A stretch of 64,000 nt of DNA from positions 1-64,000 of the forward strand of contig JAUGWO010000057.1 of the NCBI GenBank assembly GCA_049724395.1. The letters run 5' to 3'. This stretch comes from Spongospora subterranea f. sp. subterranea (Eukaryota > Endomyxa: Phytomyxea > Phytomyxea > Plasmodiophorida). The number at the start of each line of letters is the position of its first letter. Positions within the stretch are counted from its first letter, which is position 1. Both the position numbers and the translations under genes were made by a program. Under the pieces are notes generated by a model. The model did not search any database. It saw only the letters and a program-made list of their open reading frames with translations, and was not told the origin of the DNA. This document shows positions 54,577 through 64,000 of this stretch, in pieces.

Positions 54577-56177
54577 CAGGGCAGTCGATTTCGGTCAACA
54601 ATCAATCCCTGAAACAATCGCGGCCCGACATGGAGAGAGATGGCCAGACGCCCAGGTCCAGGGCGAGAAAGACGTGGACAACTCCGGGCAGGTCGGTTGG
54701 GCGCAGTCGCACGGGGGGGCCGCCGCCCTGATACAGACTGGTCGTGTAACATCATCAACCGGACAACTGGTGTAACAGCGCCATGACCTGGACCAGGTGC
54801 CAGCATATGATGGGCCGATAACGCTTCTTGGCCATCACTCGATGCACCTTAGCGGCGTTGAACGGCAATCGCGATCTGTCGTTGACATTTTCCCGCGTCC
54901 CAGAACGAACACGTTATTTTCGCTATGAACACGCGTTGACGACTTATGATCCCCCGTTCACCGCCAACGGTGCCGCGCCGCAGGATTGCTGTGAATCGCC
55001 ACTAACCTCTTGCTCAGAATTCGCAGCTCTGGGCGCGCCCGCAATAGTGCCCGATTTCACCCTGCGTGCCGACATGAACCGGGTTCCTCTTGGCGTATTC
55101 CTATAAAATTAGGGCGAACGGTTCTTGACGTCAAATCATTCTACCTGCCCTGCGTATCGCGTTCCCATCGTCACACGATTGGGGTTCCGTCCCATGATCG
55201 AAGCGGCTAGACGAGATGTTAGATCATTTGGCTTGGTTGAGCCATTTCGGCATGTTTATCGAGTTTGTTCGATATCGAACACTGGGAGGAATTGGTTCAG
55301 CTGTCGATGATCAACCGGCTGTTCCTTGAGCAGTTCGAGAAGAATTTGCAGCTCGCGCGGAACTGCCAAAAGCCACATTGGGCGAAAGGTGATGGGTTGT
55401 CGTCACGACCGGGGGTTTGATGATGAAGATTACAACTGCACACACGGCTGATGATGTTTCTGGTCGCCCTTAACATTGATCACACTACGCTTTGTCGTTG
55501 TCTCGCGATTCACGTCAATAAACTGTTCTCATTCACTCACCGCGGTTCGTATATGATCCTGTACTCAGCCAGGTCTGGCGCTATCTCAGACCACGCCATG
55601 GGATTGGACCGTTGGTCTCGGTCAACCTCCAGAGGGTCGGGACCGCATTATCCTATCGAAATCATCCCCAAGGCGAACAGCTCCTGCTGCAACCGTTCGC
55701 CTAATCGTTTTTCAACATTACGCCAGGAGGGAACTCGTGTTTATGTCGACACCCAGGCTGAAGGCGCCATTAACCCAGAGCTGCACATTCTGAGCGATGG
55801 GGCTAGGGCGATTCACCAGCAATCCTGCTGGTGGTGAACGGGAGTCGTTCCAATGCAGTATCTTGATTATGGAGGGGGGAATGGCGCCATGTCATGACCA
55901 GCCCAGCAGGGTGTCATAATCGTCCGGTGTAGATGGGTTTATATAAATATTCGTGACGATGAATGGTTCGCGCGTTCAGCTAATGTAATCGCGACCTGGC
56001 CAGAACACGCTGCTTGAAGCTATCGGCGACATCATTCCGGTCGAGCACATCGCCGGCGGTGGGTTTCGCCGCCCCTTCTCCTACAGAAGCTCCGGCGATC
56101 TAATTCATGATCATCATCAGACGACCTGAGTAAACTCCAATATCAATCCCGATCCGACAAACACAACAGAGACACCC
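54577..56177. other. Intergenic, nothing recognised
   Basis: Open frames of up to 128 codons occur on the plus strand (55451-55837) but have no recognisable domain and no clear codon structure. No RNA gene or repeat is seen. Confidence 0.35.
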
Positions 56178-57288
56178 TCACGAGAACGATATCGGATTGA
56201 TTTCCCTCAATCTGCTGTTGAACGTCCCTTTCTGCGGTGGCGTTTTCCTCAGGAATCGCGGCGATTTCCTCGCGTGAATCTGATCATAACCTGGCCCCGG
56301 TCGTGGCTTAACCGCCGCCACACGCGCCGCTATCCGATTCACGGCCGTATTCTCGCTGTCGTCGTCACTGATCCACCGCCCCAAATTCTCCCGGGCGTAT
56401 AGCGATTTCCTGGCGCGTTCTTCGGCGATTCGCCTCCTGTTCTCCTTATCCGATGGCGTTGGGACGCTTTGTCGCCGGATCGGCTCCCGAACCATCGCGG
56501 GTTTCTGTTGTTTGATCGCCAACGACCTGGTTTTTGGCCATTCCGGTTTAGCGTGTCGATCCTTAAACCAGTGTAAAATGGCGTTGAACGCGTTATTCGC
56601 CGGTTTCATCTGTTCCTCATCAACAGAAACAGGTTCGATTGCCCTCTTCCTGATCGGGGATTCAATGGGCTCTGCCGGCGACAATTGTCGTCGGTTCATC
56701 TCAAAGATCGGTCGCGTTGGTGGTTCTGGCAATGGTTGCGGTCTCGGCACCGCCTAAATCCAGAACCGACTGTCGGTGATATCGGTGTTTCAATTCCAAG
56801 GGTGAGAGCCATTCACCGGTTCTACGCTGGGCGGATCGTACGCGAGCAAACGCGTGTCTAGATCGGCGCCCAGCTGAGCTGACAGCAATCGCGCCTTCTC
56901 CTCGAGTTTCGCCTCGTATTCCCGTTTGTTTCTCCTGACCTCGCTCTTGTACCGATCGCTGGCGGCGACCGCCTCGCGAACAAACCGCTCCTGTAACGAC
57001 GACAGGCCATCGCGAAACCGCTGAGCGCTCGGGGTCAACACGACGACGATGAACAAAGGGCGAAACAAGAACCTTATCGAGGACCTGAACTCGTTCATGT
57101 AATAGTTTCGATTCGACCAGTTTCAGATGTTCCAGCTCAACGATGGCGTCCTGTAATCGGTCCTTATCCCGTCGGATCGCCTCCTCCCTGCCCGACACCA
57201 CCGACGCCGACTGCTCCACGATCGTGCTGAGATACGGGTCCAGCAGCGGGCGCCGGCGTCGCCCGGCGCCGTCGTCGTCCTGCTCCAT
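56178..57288 (-). CDS. Hypothetical coiled-coil protein, three exons
   Basis: Exons 57288-57085, 57020-56817 and 56753-56178 join in phase 0 through introns of 64 and 63 nt, giving 327 residues. The first two exons encode a continuous charged helix (RRDKDRLQDAIVELEHLKLV, then REAVAASDRYKSEVRRNKRE). The third is proline-rich (VPRPQPLPEPPTRPIF) and then basic and low in complexity, with repeated RRR and PR motifs (ENRRRIAEERARKSLY). No family is recognised. The ATG at 57288 is the first in frame. The consistent phases support a real gene. Confidence 0.6.
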
Positions 57289-57550
57289 CGCCCTGGGTCA
57301 CTATTACGATCGCAGCCGGGTCGTCGGTGTTGTCGCCATGTAGATGGGCGGGGCGCGCCTGTCAATGATGGGATGGGATATACACGAGAGATCTCACACA
57401 GCCCGACTACACCACCACCCGTCTCGTCGTGTCGTGTTGGCCCTGGGGGGGTGAGCGGTACTGGCCTGCCCCAAGGCCCATCTCCCCCCTCTGTGCCGCT
57501 ATCGCCACATTTCAGCCCATGTCCCGGTTAGGTATCGGCACAGAAAGACG

Positions 57551-58021
57551 TCAAGTAACTGAGCACCCCGATCCTCGGCACTCGTCATTGAAAGATTCGT
57601 GAACCGATCGTATGTCGAATGATTTTTTCTTTAGGATCTTGAGCCGTCGATGTGGTGGAGACTCAGATCGTATTCGGGCAAAGTGTTCCAGGAGTTGTTC
57701 GTCGGTTATTTGGTCGACTCGACTCATCAAGATACCGAGAGTTCAATATGGCCATCAGCTGGGACACGACAGGGCTAGACCTCCCATGATTGAGCTTGGA
57801 AAGACGTTCTCGTTGTGGACCGAACGTTCCACCGGCGATTTTGTGTGAGTCGTGTTCGCGAATAAATCTGTTAACTGCGTTTGAATCGAAGCTGAGATTT
57901 GCGGTGAATAGCGGTGGGTGCCGCCATTGTTGTTGTGACAGGCGCCTCGCTTTGCTTCAGACGCCCTTGATGAGTTCTGTGGCGCCGCTCTGTCGATTGC
58001 GGTTATTGCGTTTGAGGGCAT
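57551..58021 (-). CDS. Small hypothetical protein, two exons
   Basis: Exon 58021-57781 and exon 57717-57551 join in phase across a 63-nt intron, giving 135 residues. The sequence is polar, with MPSNAITAIDRAAPQ at the start and VDQITDEQLLEHFARIRSES with a lysine cluster (LKILKKKSF) near the end. No domain is recognised. Support comes only from the clean junction and charge pattern of the second exon. Confidence 0.45.
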
Positions 58022-60380
58022 AATGCTTTGCGATTTGGTTGAGCTAGAAAACGTTTTATGGGACACCTCCGCTTGAGGGCCACGACGGACGCGGAAGAAG
58101 GAACGAGAAATTTATATTACAGGGATGATTTTAAGAGCGCAGTACAAGCACATCGTGAGAGGTTTGTTGACAAGCTCGTAGGTCAAGGCTCCATTGAAAC
58201 GTCTTCGCATCTTCAGGGAGATGGAAAATGAATTATCGAAAGGGTTTGTCAAAATACACCGAAAAAGGGCGCTCTAACCGCATTTGACCTGTTGACCAAC
58301 TCGTCCAACACATCGGGGGAATTCCACAGACTGATTTGCGGAAAACACAGTACATAATTTATTGATTGATTTGGTATCAGAGCTGTTGCCTATAATACAC
58401 ACCGATAATCAGTAATGGGAAATACGAGGGGTAAACGATGAATTAACGACAGAGGTATCAGACGATTCCGTATCTTCATGATATCAATTGAATATGATAA
58501 TACAGACAATGTAGGTAAGGAATAACGTGATCATCATAATAAAACACACAACAGATCGTGATCAACAACTCACACACACCTGACACCGATGGCCAATCGG
58601 TCGACAACTACAACGAAACGGGGATCCGAGCCAGATAGACGTTTGAGGAATGACGGTGGCATCAACGGGCCGAGGATTGGCAATTGCGGACACCGTCACG
58701 GACTTGACAGGGAATGATATTAGCGCATGGTCTCATATAAATTGGCAAAAGGCCATATGTGATCGTTAAAAGGGTGCTGAGCAACCTCAATGAGTCGACT
58801 TAGTGCGACAGGGTATTGATACAATTATCATCATTGTTTCGGGAGAGTTCGTCGACCCAAAACCAACCACCCGAGATGTGTTCCGTTGCCCACAATGACC
58901 CGGAACGATGCAACCATCCCCAAACACGAGACCCGTTTTTTCCTGAGAGCGAAGAACCCAGTTGAAATCGCTAAAACCTTCGAGAAGCGGCGCAGTGTCT
59001 CTTGTCGACCGGAGAAGATAAATCTCTTTCTTTCAAAACATGGTCCAAAAACACTGATCGCTGACCGAATATATCGCCGAGTCCCACAGATGGACGTGTC
59101 GTCGCTTGGCGAACTCTAAATTCGCCAGTTGTGCAGTGCAACGACCCTGCTGAATATTCCATCGTTCCATGACTACTCTACCCGCGACACTATTCGTTCT
59201 TATTTTTTGTTTGGGCGGACTCGGGTTTAGGGCCGGTATTCTATGGAATGGGCAAAACGATTACAAGGGCATCAATAGGAGGGGAAAAATAACACGATTG
59301 ATCCCGTCCTCGTTATGGTCGTGATTGTGGGGAGATATTTAACGAGGTCTCCGAGTTCGAACAACAAATTGTCCGACCTCGCGTTCTAGGTTCATGAAAT
59401 ATTCAGGTTTTTGTGGGAATGATCAACAAACACGTCGGAGCGACACTCGGCTCCTGCCTGTTGAACTCGTTGATGAACGGTATTCGCCAACGGTCGCCGT
59501 TCACGACCTGATATCATTGGGCACTTGATGGGTCGTCCTCGCCAGATCTCGCCACCGTTATTCCCATCCCAGGAAAATTTCCGCACCGATGTTCTTTCCT
59601 CAACCGTCGTCTCTTGGCATTCTTCTTCGACCAGGTTAAGGTCAACGCGCCATAACATTGGTGCCTGTGTTGTCGCCATCATCATCATCATCCTCCGTAT
59701 TCAACAGTTCAACTGATCCCAATGTTGTCCGTTTCTGTGTTTTCCTCCACAAACGACAAACTTTGACCAAATCTAGCCACGCCGGAACCAGGTCGCCCAT
59801 GAAGCAAAGATACACATCGTTTTTCACTGAATAAAGGGCCGTTTCATGAACACGTTGATTGTGTTCAGGCCCTGGTCTGATAAATGGCCAGCTCAACCTG
59901 AACTATAAACGGGAACGGGGCGGTATTGGAGCACAGGGTCGATCATTACCACAACCGATTGTCGTGTCTGGTGTTTCGCGACCCGTCGTCGTCGATCTCC
60001 ATCCCGATACGGGTCCGACGGCCGAAATTCTCCCGACGTGAACAACTACTAGTTCGCACGCGGGGCGACCGGAGCGTCAATAAACAAGAGCTTTGCCATT
60101 GTCGTGTCATCACCGACATCATCCGATCATTGTCGGGATCGGGGGGCCAGTTCTGTTGCCGATGGCGACAATCGCGATCCGGTTTTGAGCTTTGTCCTAC
60201 GGATTGGGTGTTTTCCATCATTGTTCGATTTCCGATGTATTGTGTCCTGTGGGCTGTTTTACCGCCCGTTTCCCCCCCGAACGATGGGTCACTGCGACGC
60301 TGCCCAAATCCTTCACGATCCCGTTTTGTGTCTGGATTTGTGGCGAACCAATACGAAAAAATCAAACACGGTGTATTCTG
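58022..60380. other. Intergenic with possible copia leader relic
   Basis: TTGGTATCAGAGCTG at 58372-58386 resembles the initiator-tRNA primer-binding site of copia elements (usually TGGTATCAGAGC). No LTR boundary or gag frame follows, so only a relic is possible. Otherwise there are scattered short frames and a CATCATCATCATC run near 59678-59691, with no recognised gene. Confidence 0.3.
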
Positions 60381-61422
60381 TCATGGAACGAGATTGGGCG
60401 CGTTTGTCAACGGCGAAATATGAGTCGAATGATTGTGTCCTTGAGCTCTTCCACGTCCCCGTCCGACTCGAACAACGTCGGCAGCGGCCAGGATCGACGG
60501 GTCCTGATCGATAACCAGGTCCTTCAGCAGCCCTTTCTGGGCCGGCGTGATCTCGCCGGCGTCGCTCAAGTTGGCTACGAACTTCAGCAGGATTCGCGTC
60601 AGGACGAAGCTGCGCGCCCGCAGCTCGTACGGCCCATCGCCGGCCCCGACGTCGTGTTGCGCCGCCGAGCTCGTATAACAGCATTGCTCCGAGCAATTAT
60701 CGCAATTGTTCCCATCGCCCGTCTGTTCGCTGTCGTATTTGTCCTTGGGGCGGATCCTGGTCGGTCCGCGATCGGCGTGGTTCGCGATGCGCGCCCCGAT
60801 GAACTCGTTCAGCCGGTCGGCCAGCATCTGCTTCTCGAGCTCGGCCTGCGTGCCCTGCAGGGATGGCGCTACGCTCGGCGCCGCCTTCAGTATGTTGTTG
60901 TCGAGCAGGTGCTGGACGTGCGGGCGGGCGTTGAGTTTGTGTTTGAGGCGGTCGCGCGTGATCGCCTGGTCCAGCGCGATCTGCGTCGACCGCAGGCGCG
61001 GCGCTACGCCGTCGCTGGGCATGTACTGCTGGACCTGATCGGGGCGCGATCGCTGCTGCAGGGCGGCGTTCAGCTTGTCGGATCGCATGCGGCGCTCGAG
61101 GGCGCGGGCCGATGCCTGCAGGGATGGCGCCAGACCGCTGTCATAGGCGATATTCGACTGGACCAGGTCGCTGTAATCGGGGCGCTGGTTGAACTGGCGA
61201 TTGACCACGATCCGGGTCAGGTTCCGGTCGAGGACGGCGCGGGCGTCGGCGTGATTCCCGCCCGGTTTCAGGATGTCGCGACGTTCGAGCTGGTCGGCCG
61301 ATGGGCGGTTGGCGATACTGTGCTCTAGCGCGTCTGTGCAACGGGGGGTTAGTTGGTCGGTCGATGGGTGAACGGACACGATTAGGACGACCTTGGATCT
61401 GACTGGATTCGGTATCGGCCAT
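60381..61422 (-). CDS. RPEL-repeat (actin-binding) protein
   Basis: Exon 61422-61392 (MADTESSQIQ) joins exon 61333-60381 across a 58-nt intron, in phase, giving 327 residues. About five repeats of roughly 45 residues follow the RPEL pattern, R-P-x3-L-x4-I-L: RPSADQLERRDILKPG, RPDYSDLVQSNIAYDSG, RPDQVQQYMPSDGVAP and RPHVQHLLDNNILKAAP, each preceded by a helix such as LERRMRSDKLNAAL. RPEL motifs bind G-actin in MRTF and Phactr proteins. The C-terminal helix region (LTRILLKFVANLSDAGEI) is unassigned. The last 30 codons are arginine/glycine-rich, but the next frame encodes an acidic ending (FESDGDVEELKDTIIRLIF), so the true C-terminus is uncertain. Confidence 0.75.
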
Positions 61423-62417
61423 GATCATTGGGTGGGGGTCGTTGTCGATCACAAACGTGTTTCGGAGGTTTTAGAACCGATTATGGACGAACACACGCGA
61501 TGATCGAGAGTATCTCTCGCTCGCTCTGTTTGTCTCTCTCACTCTCTCTTTCCTCTCTCGGCCACATGTTCAGGTACTCGATCATATCGGGGCGGGCCTG
61601 TTAATATCCCCTGGGAATATCTTCGACCCTCTGATTGGGGCTGTGTATGTTGGACCACAATGTCGTCCCGGTTTGGTCGCAGATCTCGCCGACCCAAGGC
61701 AATGGGTGTTGACGGGAACGCCCCGGCGATCACCTTCTCCCCATCTCCACCGATCTCCTCTCGACAAGAAACAATCGATTCGTTGATCGTCCTCTGTCGT
61801 TCCCCGATCACGGTTATCGCCCTCGCCATTTACATCATCGCTTGGCCCAATGTCTCTCCTGCTCCGACGTACTTGGGCAATCCCGCAGATGATGATGACC
61901 GTTGTCAATAATTTGATCTGCCTATTAGGTGGACGTTGGGGTTATTGGAACGTCCCCGCTTCCTGAGCCGGGTTTTATATCGGACCGGACGGCTGTACTT
62001 TGAAGCCACTTGGACGTCGGTCTAGAATTCCCTCGACCTCCCGATTCCTGCTCGAAATTGTTTAACACAGTTCGCGCCTGAACCTCTCTCGTGACCATAG
62101 GTCGCTAACAATGTCTGTAATTATTTCAAACTGAGCCACTTGCCGGACGCCATTCCGATCCAAGTGCTGATAAATTCAGGATCCATCATGCAAACGAATC
62201 AACAAATTGACGGCAAATGGTCTCTTCGTGTGTTCGGCAATAATTTGTGTTTCGTCCCACAAATCCTTGAATCGAGTACTTGAATCACATATGGGCTCAC
62301 CAGCTTGTCGAGAAATCCGTCCAAAACGCTCCTGTATTTTCAATATAAGGCTTGCTGTACACCCGGTTGGTCTTGATCAGCCGCCCCTGACCGTATAGGG
62401 CTCCGACACCATTCGAG
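61423..62417. other. Intergenic with CT-rich tract
   Basis: A CT-rich tract lies at 61513-61560 (TCTCTCGCTCGCTCTG then TCTCTCTCACTCTCTC). No gene is recognised. Confidence 0.4.
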
Positions 62418-62778
62418 AAAGTTTCGTTCTCAGTATCAAACTCGATCTTCGTCGTTCCGAACCATACTACGGCCACTCTGGATGACGACTTGTATGGTAC
62501 TCGTGCATCAGACAATCAAGTTAAAACGATTTCCAATCGGAAGTCTGACAAAGCAAGCCTCGCCGGCGAAATCTGATCCCGAGTGTAATCCTGAACAACG
62601 CGTCGGCGATGACGTCAGCACAATGGCCTTCTTTGTCAGACTTCCGATTGGAAATCGTTTTAACTTGATTGTCTGATGCACGAGTACCATACAAGTCATC
62701 ATCCAGAGTGGCCGTAGTATGGTTCGGAACGACGAAGATCGAGTTTGATACTGAGAACGTAACTTTCTCGAATGCAGT
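62418..62778. repeat. Long near-perfect foldback
   Basis: About 62418-62545 and 62635-62778 are reverse complements with few mismatches, including the blocks CGATTTCCAATCGGAAGTCT / AGACTTCCGATTGGAAATCG. The spacer is roughly 90 bp. Both strands therefore encode the same peptide outward (MSDARVPYKSSSRVAVVWFG). The family of the peptide is unknown. Confidence 0.9.
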
Positions 62779-64000
62779 CAGGTTCGGGGTCATATCACGC
62801 TGTGAGCTCCAGCTGTTAGCGCCCATATTCCCACGATTGGAAGGAGAAAATGCCAGAATATTCTGGGAAATGAATCTGATAACATCTCAAGATGGTGTAT
62901 GTTGATTCAGTTTCTCCATGATTGTCCATGGTATGGTTGAGGCTGAACCCGGTGCAGTGCGAATAAAGCATCATCGCCAAGTACTGGTACATTGCTGACA
63001 TGGACAATTCTGGTGCATTGCCGACGTCATGAAGACGCACATGATCTTGTAGCCAATGCAAACATTGCGTCAGCACATCTTAACCAGAAGGATCGCAATC
63101 CCCACACGAGTTGATTGCAGACCCTTCATCCGAAGTTGGTCTCCCAGTCTCTCCATTGCCTTCAGGCAAAACAAACGCGATCGTGCTCCAATGGTATTAT
63201 CAGTGTACTCGTCCTGAAGAACAATAGGAACTTCACCTGGAACATTAATGCTCCATCCTTGAGAAGGCCGGTTTTGAGCAGTTCCAGCTCGAGACACTCC
63301 CGCGTCCGCGACCTCGTCCGCGTCCTCGACCGCGACCTGAACCGATCTCAGAACGGTTTGTCGGCTCCATTACCGATGCTGTAGCACTCATGCTGAAGAA
63401 GGCGATGAAGCGGATCACACTGGGAACAATCAAATCGATCAAGAAGAATGAACCGACACGCAGTTTATTGGGTCATGGTAGACACAATAGGCAAATCGGG
63501 TTGATCTACCGCCTGTCAAATCACTTCAAAATCGACAATCAGATCGTTATGGCCTCTTACAAATAAGCCATGAATCGGCGGATCTGGTTATGGCCGGATA
63601 GGGATATAGAAGTACACAATAATGTATCTCTGGATAACATTCTGGTGATTTAGTCCGATTCAAATACACCATAGTCGATGGTTCTCAAGTGCTCTGTGTA
63701 AATTCTCCAAAGACGAACCTGATGACGAGTTGTATTTAGGATATTCGGGGTTGGAAGAGGCAATTGCCGTGTGTTCATTGTCAAAGATGGTCGAGAATCC
63801 TGTAGGATTGGATGAACGATCCTCACGAAGTTACTTTGGAGGATATTCCTTTAGAGCATGACACGCAACCAGAAAATTAACTGGCAATCGTGTCAAAGAA
63901 CTATAAGAGATTTTCAACAACATAAATAGTAATTCCCCAGGGGGGGGGAAGATTCGTTCTTTACGCGCTAGAATCGATTCCCAATGTATATCTTTTGGTT
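62779..64000. other. Right-hand end, nothing recognised
   Basis: No gene could be supported. There is a low-complexity CGCGTCCTCGACCGCGACC-type tract near 63300-63340 and a run of nine G at 63942-63950. Confidence 0.35.

Noticed and set aside
60192-61328. Plus-strand frame of 378 codons
   Set aside because: It is antisense to the RPEL gene, whose repeat pattern and in-phase intron are convincing; the plus frame has only low-complexity hydrophobic/arginine repeats.

Overview
This is a 64 kb piece of a nuclear eukaryotic genome. Nearly all genes are interrupted by short GT-AG introns of about 40-70 nt (one of 123 nt), many falling inside conserved motifs. The gene set is purely eukaryotic: V-ATPase subunit d, the proteasome chaperone PSMD5, splicing factor CDC5, TAPT1, an Afi1-type DENN protein and a SMCHD1-type ATPase. 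The organism cannot be named from sequence alone. Compact genes on both strands, very short introns, a chitin-deacetylase-like secreted protein and decayed Ty1/copia and Ty3/gypsy elements suggest a protist; a rhizarian such as a phytomyxean is a low-confidence guess.

Layout. 1-8.2 kb: an unrecognised partial gene, a gypsy remnant (-), an ATP-grasp gene (+), a small hypothetical gene (-) and a truncated copia element (-). 8.4-10.2 kb: a 46-bp minisatellite and a Nudix hydrolase gene (+). 10.2-12.2 kb: a beta-1,4-galactosyltransferase-like gene (-). 12.7-13.1 kb: gypsy integrase debris in head-to-head orientation. 14.3-18 kb: an amino-acid permease (+) converging on an oxalate/formate-type MFS transporter (-). 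18.3-25.8 kb: a large SMCHD1-like gene (+), converging on a deacetylase-like gene (-). 28.1-28.6 kb: more inverted gypsy debris. 29-31.7 kb: a DENN/Afi1 gene. 32.1-33.6 kb: V-ATPase d (+), whose end lies 26 bp from the end of a NAPE-PLD-like gene (-). 35.5-38.5 kb: TAPT1 (+) and a pepsin-like protease (-). 39.6-41.3 kb: a 16-exon HIR/SPFH gene with exons as short as 5 and 7 nt. 41.5-49.7 kb: PSMD5 (+), a small heat-shock protein with a signal peptide (-), a CBS-pair protein (-), a CSPP/CCDC66-like coiled-coil protein (+) and intronless CDC5 (+). 49.9-52.1 kb: two inverted copies of an unrecognised mobile element. 52.6-61.4 kb: an AFG2-like AAA ATPase, two hypothetical genes and an RPEL-repeat actin-binding protein, all on the minus strand, in a stretch that looks richer in G+C. 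62.4-62.8 kb: a near-perfect foldback.

The genes do not form one pathway; this is an ordinary eukaryotic mix of membrane, trafficking, proteostasis and nuclear functions. The most unusual features are the micro-exon structure of the HIR gene, a SMCHD1/MORC-class chromatin ATPase with a coding minisatellite in its ATPase domain, and five separate foldback (inverted-duplication) structures, most built from transposon fragments. Three genes (ATP-grasp, PSMD5, MFS) need a frame change to read through. This is most simply explained by assembly indels, but should be checked.
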